Part shown: piece by piece, positions 58,039-64,000 of the stretch
Layout: the number at the start of each line of letters is the position of its first letter
Position numbering within the stretch: the first letter of the stretch is position 1
NCBI GenBank assembly: GCA_964467885.1
Contig: CAYXUE010000007.1
Coordinates: 3,314-67,313 of the forward strand
Direction: 5' to 3'
Source of the DNA: JAAYYF01 sp964467885
Lineage (GTDB): Bacteria > Deinococcota > Deinococci > Deinococcales > Trueperaceae
Length of the DNA: 64,000 nt
The notes under the pieces: model-generated
The model's database searches: none
Seen by the model: the letters and a program-made list of their open reading frames with translations, nothing else
Told to the model about the DNA's origin: nothing
Position numbers and translations under genes: made by a program

Positions 58039-59475
58039 TCAGGTCGTCGGCTGGGCGGCCACGGCCGTTCGCCGCGCGCCCAGCGGCACGCTTACGACCG
58101 TGGCTGCGAGCACGGCCAGGGTGGATAGTAGCCCCACGAAGTCGCCGAGGCGCACGAAGGGCGTCACACCGTGGAAGGCGCGCAGGGTGGAGACCGTCCC
58201 GGCAGCTTCCCCGTGTTCCAAGCGCTGCAGCACGCGCCCGTGGTTGTCGAACACCGCGCTAGGGCCGGACTGGTTGGCGAACACCGTGTAGCGACCAGTT
58301 TCCGCTGCGCGGAACGCCGTGACCCGCATGTGTAACTCGGGAGTAACGGTGCGAACGGCGAAACTGTCCTCGGTCACGTACACCAGCGCCTCTGCGCCGG
58401 CGCGCACCGACTCGCGCGCGAGCGAGCCGAAGACGCTGTCGAGGCAGACGCCCAGCCCGAGCCTCACGCCGTTCACCCCCAGGGGCGGCATGGCCGGCCC
58501 CGGGGTGTAGTGCCGCTCGTTGATGGGCACGAGGGCGCGCTTGCGGTAGACCTCGGTAAGCGCCCCGTCGCCCCAGTGGAAGATGGAGTTGTACGAGTTC
58601 CCGTCGGTGAACGCCACCCCGCCCACCAGTGCCACGGGCGCGCTCGCGAGCGCCTCCGCCAGGTAGTCGGGCACGTGCCCGGGCCGGACCGCCTGCGGCA
58701 CCGCCGTTTCGCCCCACACGACGAGGTCGGCGCCGTGCGCGGCGGCCTGCGCCGTGATGTCGGCGTACGGCTCGACCATCCGCATGGCCGCCTCGCGGTC
58801 GAAGCGCGCCATGAGCGTGTCGACGCTGCTCACCGCTCCCTGCACCACCGCCACCCGGAGTGGAGCTGCACCCTCTCTGGGGGCGTTCCCGCCCGGCACG
58901 GGCGTTAGCACGAACACGGTTGCAAGCACGACTAGCCCCGACACCGGCAGCCAACGGCGCCGCCAGGCGAGGAATAGGGCGAGGTTCAAGCCGATGACGA
59001 GCAGGCTTACGCTGCTGACGCCGCTCCAGCCCGCCGCCGCGAGCAGGGGCGTGTCGAACTGGGTGTAGCCGAAAGCGCTCATGCCGTTCGCGAAGTCGCC
59101 GAACAGGGCGCGTTGCGCCGGCACGAACTCAGCAGCTACCAGGAGAGCCGGGAAGAGCCAGAGCGCCTGGCCACCGAACCTCTTAGCGAAGGCCACGAAG
59201 AGCGCACCCGCGATGGCCCAGGGCACGGCTGCCACCACGACGAGCGCGGGGTACGCCCACAACTCGGCTGGCGCCACGCCCTCGAAGGCCACGAGACCCG
59301 TGCCTAGCGACGCGAGCGCGCCCGCGAGCGCCCCGCGCCACCGGCGCCGCTCTCCGTCCAGCGCCGCCAGCAGCGGAACGAGCGCGATCCAAGCGAGGTA
59401 GCCGGGACCCCAGGGGCGGTGTGCAGCGCTGACGAGTGCCGCGCTCGCGAGGGAGAGAGCGAGGAGGCGCGTCAC
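58039..59475 (-). CDS. lnt: apolipoprotein N-acyltransferase
   Basis: 478 aa. Six or so N-terminal membrane helices (about 1-190) precede a nitrilase-type periplasmic domain (about 200-440). The catalytic triad is visible: Glu in LVVWGETAVP, Lys in VYRKRALVPINERHYTP, Cys in LGLGVCLDSVFGSL. C-terminal helix about 445-470. It adds the third acyl chain to lipoproteins in diderm bacteria. The loop around the cysteine departs from the usual CYE. Start at GTG 59475, overlapping the upstream gene's stop as GTGA, so it is translated with the C39-like gene. Confidence 0.9.
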   Translation of the reverse strand: MTRLLALSLASAALVSAAHRPWGPGYLAWIALVPLLAALDGERRRWRGALAGALASLGTGLVAFEGVAPAELWAYPALVVVAAVPWAIAGALFVAFAKRFGGQALWLFPALLVAAEFVPAQRALFGDFANGMSAFGYTQFDTPLLAAAGWSGVSSVSLLVIGLNLALFLAWRRRWLPVSGLVVLATVFVLTPVPGGNAPREGAAPLRVAVVQGAVSSVDTLMARFDREAAMRMVEPYADITAQAAAHGADLVVWGETAVPQAVRPGHVPDYLAEALASAPVALVGGVAFTDGNSYNSIFHWGDGALTEVYRKRALVPINERHYTPGPAMPPLGVNGVRLGLGVCLDSVFGSLARESVRAGAEALVYVTEDSFAVRTVTPELHMRVTAFRAAETGRYTVFANQSGPSAVFDNHGRVLQRLEHGEAAGTVSTLRAFHGVTPFVRLGDFVGLLSTLAVLAATVVSVPLGARRTAVAAQPTT

Positions 59476-60050
59476 CGCCACTCCTCCGGTTGGGCGGGCG
59501 GGTCGGAGAAGGCGAGGATGTGGCCAGCCCAAGCGGCGGTGAAGTTCTCGAACGGATAGAGCACCTGGCCGCGCGTAGGGTCGGCGGCGTAGACGTAGCC
59601 GCCGCGCACGTCGCGCACGATGACGAAGCGCCCGCCGTCGTCTTTCATGTGGGCCACGAAGGGCGTCTTGATATGGGAGAGGGCGGCGGGCTCGGCTTTG
59701 AGCCATTGGCCATCGAGCCCGTAACTGGCGCTTAGTTGGGTGACATCTGAGAGTCGCCCGGCGAAGCTCGAGGTGCTCATCCGCTCGATGACTTCTGCCG
59801 GGGTGGTCTGCGCGCCGTTCCAGTTGGACAGCGTAGATAGCACGGCGGCGACGCCGGTGGCATCCTCATGCGCGGGAGCTGGGTCTACCGAGGACGAGAT
59901 AGATGTCGACAAGATATAGGCCTGCCCATCGAAGCGGGGGCTGGCCCGCCAGTCGTTGAGGGCCACCGACTCATACAGGTTCAGCGCGGGCGGTGTTAGC
60001 AGTAGCAACACGGATACCGACAGGATGCTGAGATACGCACCACGGGTCAT
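59472..60050 (-). CDS. C39-like exported protein lacking the catalytic Cys and His
   Basis: 192 aa. A signal anchor or signal peptide at about 7-25 is followed by a domain that follows the papain-like C39 pattern: TGVAAVLSTLSNW, TPAEVIERM, KTPFVAHMKDDGGRFVIVRD and YAADPTRGQVLYPFENF. Where active members have TCGPAAL this one has ATGVAAV, and where they have GHFVVV this has GRFVIV, so both catalytic residues are replaced. Peptidase activity is not expected; it may bind peptides or proteins. GGAGGGG precedes ATG 60050. Translationally coupled to lnt. Confidence 0.7.
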   Translation of the reverse strand: MTRGAYLSILSVSVLLLLTPPALNLYESVALNDWRASPRFDGQAYILSTSISSSVDPAPAHEDATGVAAVLSTLSNWNGAQTTPAEVIERMSTSSFAGRLSDVTQLSASYGLDGQWLKAEPAALSHIKTPFVAHMKDDGGRFVIVRDVRGGYVYAADPTRGQVLYPFENFTAAWAGHILAFSDPPAQPEEWR

Positions 60051-60073
60051 ATGGCCCCTCCGGAGGTGAGGAG

Positions 60074-60102
60074 GGGGTAGCTGGCGGCTGGCCAGCTACC
60101 CC
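60074..60102 (-). promoter_or_regulatory. intercistronic 12-bp hairpin
   Basis: GGGGTAGCTGGC-N5-GCCAGCTACCCC, perfect, in the 83 bp between the secreted-protein gene and the C39-like gene. No T-run follows on the minus strand, so an mRNA processing or stability element is more likely than full termination. Confidence 0.5.
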
Positions 60103-60133
60103 GGAATCCATCCAAGCGCAAACTTACTGATGC

Positions 60134-61029
60134 CTAATCGACTATGTCGTAGATGACGAAATGGAAAGGCGCCTGGACGCGGCTGCCGGTCGAGTTGTGC
60201 GGCACGACCACCGCCGTCCCGTCCACTGCAGGGTTTCCGATGGCGTTGACGGCGATCATCGGAGCGTTGGTGCTACGCGAAGTCGCAATGAGCGTGTGTT
60301 TGTTGTGGTCATACGGAACGCCGTTAATGGTGATGCGGTAGTGCTGGGACGGACCATGGTATTCCACGTCCCAGTTCGTGGTTCCACCAAGCTTCGTTCC
60401 GTCTGATGCCACCGTTCCGAACGCCAGCGGCAGCCCGCTACCCACGTTGTTGGTGATGGTGCCCNNNNNNNNNNNNNNNNNNNNNNNNNNNNNNNNNNNN
60501 NNNNNNNNNNNNNNNNNNNNNNNNNNNNNNNNNNNNNNNNNNNNNNNNNNNNNNNNNNNNNNNNCACCGTTCCGAACGCCAGCGGCAGCCCGCTACCCAC
60601 GTTGTTGGTGATGGTGCCCTCTTCGGCCGAGATCCGGATGGTCTCGGCGCCTTCGGCGGACAGCGGTCCGAGGAGGATGTCCCCGTTGTTGGTGATGGCG
60701 GTCCCGAACCCTGTGCCGCCGAGCGCCTGCAGCAGGTGGCCGGTGCCGGAGTTCTTGATGGACACCGCGGCGCTGCTGCTGTTCGCCCGGAAGCTGATGG
60801 TCCGCGACACCTGGCCGCTGTTGGAGACGGTCAGCTTCGTGTCTTCTAGACGTTCCAGTTCGGTCTTGGTCTCAGCGAAGTTGTCGTTCAGCAGGCTGTT
60901 GAGCGCTTCTGCCGAGAGGATGTCGCCGTCGCTGAAACTCGCGGTCGTGAAGGTGAACGCTAGCGTCCACACCCCGAGACCCAGGGCGGCTGTGAGGGCG
61001 ATCGTTCGTAGGGTTCTGCGTCTTCTCAT
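60134..61029 (-). CDS. secreted repeat-like protein interrupted by an artefactual gap
   Basis: With the duplicated 55 bp collapsed the reading frame continues exactly (61029 to 60565, then 60409 to 60134) and gives an intact 246-aa protein. A signal peptide (about 9-30) is followed by SFSDGDILSAEALNSLLNDN and a short coiled coil (ETKTELERLEDTK). Then comes a repetitive beta-rich stretch (SGQVSRTISFRANSSSAAVS, GTGFGTAITNNGDILL, RISAEEGTITNN), resembling tail-fibre or surface beta-solenoid proteins. The C-terminal domain ends in APFHFVIYDIVD. AAGGAGC precedes the ATG. Function unknown; upstream of the C39-like gene and lnt. Confidence 0.75.
60410..60619. other. assembly gap with duplicated 55-bp contig ends
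   Basis: 100 N (60465-60564) between identical 55-bp copies (60410-60464 and 60565-60619). Removing the N run and one copy restores a single open frame for the secreted protein, which confirms that the gap is artefactual. Confidence 0.95.
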
Positions 61030-61126
61030 GTCGTTGCTCCTTTGGAGGCGGCCGACGCCGCCAGGTCACTGGTTCTAGATGTCATCCGCTGCCGAGATCG
61101 GCTCCATGAGCCTGTCGCAGCGCCCC

Positions 61127-61873
61127 TCATTCGCCGAGCAGGCATTCCCCGAAGTTGGTGCTGCCGAATACGCATGTGGGGGAGGTGCCGGCAGCGGTGG
61201 TGAATCTGAAGGTGTACGCCTCATCCATCGGATGGCCATCGGCCGAGGCGGCGGAAGCGGCGATCGTGATGGTGTACTCCTCGTTCGGCTCCAGATCGGA
61301 GGCCGGATCGCAAGTCAGCCGGTCGCCCAAAGCGTTCCACGAGAACTCGCAGGCTATGGCCGGGCTCGCGTTGAACGCCCCCACGGTGGGAGCCAGGTTC
61401 ATCCCTTTGGAGAAGCTGACGTTGATGTTGCTGTTCCGTCCGATGTTGGACGCGCCGTTGCTTGGCGTGGTGCCGGTCACGATGGGCACTTCTCCCGCGG
61501 GCTGGGGCGTGGCGCTCACCGCTGCGGTCCGCGTCGAGCGCGCACCCGAGGCGGTCTTGGCGTCGATGGCGAAGAAGTACTCGGTGCCATTGTCGAGGCC
61601 CGACACCCGGTGCGTCGTCTTGTCTGCCGGCACCTCGGCGACCCTTTCGAGCTCCGTGGCGCTGGTGCCCTGGTAGATGCCATACGACTCCAGGTCGTCG
61701 CCGTCGGCTTCCTCCCAGGTCAGGTCCACGTAGCGGTCGCCGGCCTCTGCTTTGAGGCCTGTCGGCGTGACTGCGCTGGGAGTCGGATCCCCGCCGGGAG
61801 GCGCCCCGTTACAGGCCGCCAGGAGCAGGAGGAGCGCCCCCGCCAAGAGGGCCGCTGCTCTTCGAGCCGTCAT
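61127..61873 (-). CDS. lipoprotein with fibronectin type III and Ig-like domains
   Basis: 248 aa. Lipoprotein signal with lipobox LLAAC at about residues 17-21. A fibronectin type III domain (about 38-122) contains YVDLTWEEADGDDLESYGIY and GLDNGTEYFFAIDAKT. It is followed by a bacterial Ig-like (Big_5/SbsA) domain (about 128-232) with SNGASNIGRNSNINVSFSKG and LEPNEEYTITI. A short Cys-containing tail ends the protein. It is probably a surface-exposed adhesion or structural lipoprotein. Its ATG overlaps the TGA of a 10-codon ORF that carries the strong Shine-Dalgarno. Confidence 0.88.
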   Translation of the reverse strand: MTARRAAALLAGALLLLLAACNGAPPGGDPTPSAVTPTGLKAEAGDRYVDLTWEEADGDDLESYGIYQGTSATELERVAEVPADKTTHRVSGLDNGTEYFFAIDAKTASGARSTRTAAVSATPQPAGEVPIVTGTTPSNGASNIGRNSNINVSFSKGMNLAPTVGAFNASPAIACEFSWNALGDRLTCDPASDLEPNEEYTITIAASAASADGHPMDEAYTFRFTTAAGTSPTCVFGSTNFGECLLGE

Positions 61874-61902
61874 GTGTCCACGGCTCCGTGTTCGGTACTC
61901 AT
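61870..61902 (-). CDS. possible 10-codon leader ORF coupled to the lipoprotein gene
   Basis: ATG 61902 stands 5 nt after a perfect TAAGGAGGT (61908-61916). It encodes MSTEHGAVDT and stops with TGA overlapping the lipoprotein ATG (ATGA, 61870-61873). The lipoprotein itself has no other ribosome site, so its translation probably depends on this mini-ORF. Confidence 0.5.
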   Translation of the reverse strand: MSTEHGAVDT

Positions 61903-61907
61903 GTACT

Positions 61908-61916
61908 ACCTCCTTA
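61908..61916 (-). promoter_or_regulatory. near-consensus Shine-Dalgarno TAAGGAGGT
   Basis: Full complement of the 16S tail, 5 nt before the ATG of the 10-codon ORF, not before the lipoprotein start. Confidence 0.7.
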
Positions 61917-62052
61917 GGAAGGGGCAGCCCTGCGGCCGTAACGCCCTTCCGCGCTTGGGCCGGACGCAGCCCTAGCGCACTTCGCTTGGTGAAGCGACGA
62001 TGGCGTCGAGCACGCCGGCCGGTTCACGAGGAGGCACCATAAGAACTAGGCG

Positions 62053-62331
62053 TCAAATCAGTGTCAAAGTTGGTTCTGGCAGCGTTTGGAGGACGCTCAA
62101 GGCGCCCGAGTTGGCATCGAGCGGCTGCACGAACCAGGAGCCCGCCAGCGTGACGCTGACACCTCCACCGCTGGGACCCCGGTCGGGCGTGACGGTGAGC
62201 AACTCCACCGTGGTCAGGTGCAGACCGCCAGGCGTCGTACAAGCGGCCAACGCCAGCAGCAGCGCCAGGGGGAACGCGAAACGTAGCAGACGGACGGAAC
62301 GAGAACGAGCAGATCTCACGGAAGGAGGCAT
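62053..62331 (-). CDS. small lipoprotein with partial IPT/TIG-like domain
   Basis: 92 aa. Lipobox ALAAC near residues 27-31 after a basic and hydrophobic leader. The short mature part (about 61 residues) contains TVTPDRGPSGGGVSVTLAGS, which is the opening strand pair of an IPT/TIG Ig-like domain. It then ends about 30 residues later, too short for the whole domain, so it is either truncated or a minimal form. No frameshifted continuation was found downstream. It lies upstream of the FN3 lipoprotein and Lnt in the same direction. Confidence 0.65.
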   Translation of the reverse strand: MPPSVRSARSRSVRLLRFAFPLALLLALAACTTPGGLHLTTVELLTVTPDRGPSGGGVSVTLAGSWFVQPLDANSGALSVLQTLPEPTLTLI

Positions 62332-62384
62332 GCGAACCCTTCATACGGGCGGCTAGAAGCCGCGTCGCCCCCCGCAAAGTGGAT

Positions 62385-62401
62385 TGTGATCAGATTTCAC
62401 T
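62385..62401. promoter_or_regulatory. CRP/FNR-like dyad
   Basis: TGTGA-N7-TCACT, in the 268-bp divergent region between the TIG lipoprotein and the HD-GYP gene. The spacing is one base longer than the E. coli CRP consensus, so this is weak evidence. Two Crp-type regulators are encoded in the window. Confidence 0.25.
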
Positions 62402-62599
62402 AACTAAACTCATACAGTGAAGACATCAAACGCGCCGGTCAACCCAGTGGTAGTTACTGCCTTGGCGTCGGAGGGCCTTCCCGCGGCCCGGAAACCAGCG
62501 TCCCTGTTCGGATGTGCGGTCCTCGTTAGACCTTGAGTCGTACCGTGGGTTCACGGCCGGGGGGAGTGTGGGAAGTACACGTGCTGGAGGGGAGCCGCC

Positions 62600-64000
62600 A
62601 TGGACGATTTCACGCTTAGCGTCGCCATGAGCCATGAGACTCGATCCGAACCACTGTCCGCCGCGAACTGGACCGTGGGCCCCGACCTGCGACTGACGTC
62701 GTGGAACGGCGGCGGGCTGGTGCCCACGCGAGCCGCGCCCGACATCATCCCCGGCAGGCACATCGCGGAGATCCTGCGAGCCTACGGCATCGACAGGATC
62801 GCGCTGTCCGCACACGAGCGAGCCCTCGAAGGCCTCGACACCCAAGTACAAGTCAAGGCCGAGGGCCGCGAGTTCAGGGCAAGCCTCACTCCCCTGCGGA
62901 ATGGCAGCGCCCGGGTCATCGGCGTGGTCGGAGTGGCGGTGGAGGTCACGGACCCCGCACGCGAGACGGAGCGTGCCCGCTTGGAGCGCTTCGTGGCCGA
63001 GTACAAGTCCCTGGCCGATTTCAGCGCTGAGATCGAAACGATCCACGACACGGACGAGCTGATCGAGTACGGCATGGAGCGGCTGCTGCAGGCCTTCAAG
63101 TTCGACGCAGCCATGTTCACCGAAGTGCGCGACGACGCCCTCCATTACGAACGCCTGCGCGGACTGACGACGAAGGAACTCATCCGCACCTTGCGCGTCC
63201 CGCAACCGCTGGGAGCGGGCGTCAACGGCCAGGCCGCGGTTACGCGCCAAGCGCTCTACGTGGACGACTACCCCAACTGGGAAGCACGCTACGAACCGTA
63301 CGTGGCCTCCGGAGTGCAGTCCATGCTGGCGCTGCCCGTCCACCGGAACGGGCAGGTGGTCCACACGCTGTCGTTCGCTACGTTGAACCGCCGCGCGGAA
63401 CTCGACCAGAACGCCGTGCGCATCGCTGGTGGCTTCGTCAGGCGCCTTGAGAACGCCTTCGAGCGCACTCAGCATCTCGAGGAGATCAAGGCCACGCGCG
63501 AAGCGACCTTCCGATCGCTCGGTTTGGCGCTCGAGTACCGCGATCTAGAAACGCGCGGGCACACCGACCGCGTGGTGGAGTTATCACGGCGCTTCGCCGC
63601 CGGCATGGACCTCGACCACGAAGAGTGCCAGGCGCTAGCGTGGGGCGCCTACCTGCACGACCTTGGCAAGGTAGCCGTGCCGGACGCCATCCTCCTCAAG
63701 ACCGGCAGGCTCACCGACGAAGAGTTCGACATCATCAGGCAACACACCATCTACGGGGTGGAGATGACGCGCGATATCGCTTTCCTGCCCACAGCCACGG
63801 TGGAGGTCATCCGCAGTCATCACGAGCGCTGGGACGGCTACGGTTACCCGGACCGGCTCGCCGGTGAGGACATCCCGCTGCTGGCTAGGATGTTCAGCCT
63901 CGTCGACGTGTACGACGCCCTCACCAGCGAACGGCCCTACAAGAACGCCTGGACGCACGCGGAGGCGGTCGCCGAGATCCAGAAACAGGCCGGCCGCCAG
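62600..64000 (+). CDS. PAS-GAF-HD-GYP c-di-GMP phosphodiesterase (3' end beyond window)
   Basis: 467 codons are open to the last base, so the gene is cut by the window edge. A PAS-like N-terminus (about 20-120) leads by a coiled-coil-like linker (ARETERARLERFVAEYKSL) into a GAF domain (about 140-285, FDAAMFTEVRDDALHYERLR to SMLALPVHRNGQVVHTLSFA). The HD-GYP domain follows: GHTDRVVELSRRFA, HDLGK near 352, QHTIYGVEM, HHERWDGYGYP near 408-418 and LVDVYDALTSERPYK. All metal and GYP residues are intact, so it should hydrolyse c-di-GMP. ATG 62600 follows TGGAGGGGAG. Confidence 0.92.
   Translation, partial: MDDFTLSVAMSHETRSEPLSAANWTVGPDLRLTSWNGGGLVPTRAAPDIIPGRHIAEILRAYGIDRIALSAHERALEGLDTQVQVKAEGREFRASLTPLRNGSARVIGVVGVAVEVTDPARETERARLERFVAEYKSLADFSAEIETIHDTDELIEYGMERLLQAFKFDAAMFTEVRDDALHYERLRGLTTKELIRTLRVPQPLGAGVNGQAAVTRQALYVDDYPNWEARYEPYVASGVQSMLALPVHRNGQVVHTLSFATLNRRAELDQNAVRIAGGFVRRLENAFERTQHLEEIKATREATFRSLGLALEYRDLETRGHTDRVVELSRRFAAGMDLDHEECQALAWGAYLHDLGKVAVPDAILLKTGRLTDEEFDIIRQHTIYGVEMTRDIAFLPTATVEVIRSHHERWDGYGYPDRLAGEDIPLLARMFSLVDVYDALTSERPYKNAWTHAEAVAEIQKQAGRQ

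Noticed and set aside
62426..63475. 349-codon minus-strand frame
   Set aside because: Antisense to the PAS-GAF-HD-GYP gene, whose motifs are intact on the plus strand.
1..64000. CRISPR arrays, rRNA or tRNA genes
   Set aside because: I looked for regular spaced repeats and for tRNA-like cloverleaf patterns in the intergenic regions and saw none; a tRNAscan or Infernal run would be decisive.

Overview
The window is GC-rich bacterial chromosome and most resembles a member of the Deinococcota, plausibly of the Truepera lineage. This is an inference. It rests on a LysN-like alpha-aminoadipate aminotransferase close to the Thermus enzyme, a PolX/PHP polymerase in tandem with ligA, AddAB, and the way many genes begin: a TANNNT -10 hexamer 5-8 nt upstream of the start codon, as in the leaderless transcripts known from Deinococcus. 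Two runs of exactly 100 N, each flanked by identical 55-bp copies, mark the sequence as a scaffolded short-read assembly, possibly a metagenome bin. I found no rRNA, tRNA, CRISPR array or transposase.

Layout. 1-10 kb: polA, a secreted TPR protein, surE, a PAS-PAS-GGDEF-EAL protein with a degenerate EAL domain, a DEDDh exonuclease coupled to DNA polymerase IV, and a lipoprotein. 10-19 kb: a CBS protein, an FAD reductase with a Crp-type regulator, HU, an HxlR/YceI divergent pair, TetR, AlkA, LysN and a tyrosine recombinase. 19-28 kb: GAF-GGDEF cyclase, DinB-fold protein, orphan ZnuA, a very acidic protein, an AT-richer intergenic stretch with strong palindromes, a GntR regulator with three operator-like sites, a disordered winged-helix protein and an LLM oxidoreductase. 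28-38 kb: Tet-type MFS pump, small secreted protein, second DEDDh exonuclease, second DinB-fold protein, cytochrome c divergent from a Crp/Fnr regulator, then ligA-polX. 38-46 kb: addB-addA, S66 peptidase, DUF6498-like membrane protein. 46-58 kb: PQQ sugar dehydrogenase fused to cytochrome c, alpha/beta hydrolase, DHA2 pump divergent from MarR, VOC dioxygenase, HAD phosphatase, DoxX, MazG, membrane protein, cupin and MFS. 58-64 kb: an envelope cluster (Lnt, a C39-like protein lacking its catalytic residues, a secreted protein, two lipoproteins) and the first 467 codons of a PAS-GAF-HD-GYP protein.

Themes. DNA maintenance is dense: polA, dinB, two DEDDh exonucleases, alkA, polX, ligA, addAB, HU and a MazG-type house-cleaning enzyme. 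Cyclic di-GMP turnover is represented by three multidomain proteins. Several regulators sit beside palindromes that overlap their own promoters (TetR, GntR, MarR). The least explained parts are the 58-62 kb lipoprotein/Lnt cluster, the 23.6-24.3 kb intergenic region, the disordered winged-helix protein, and two very short ORFs placed directly ahead of larger genes.
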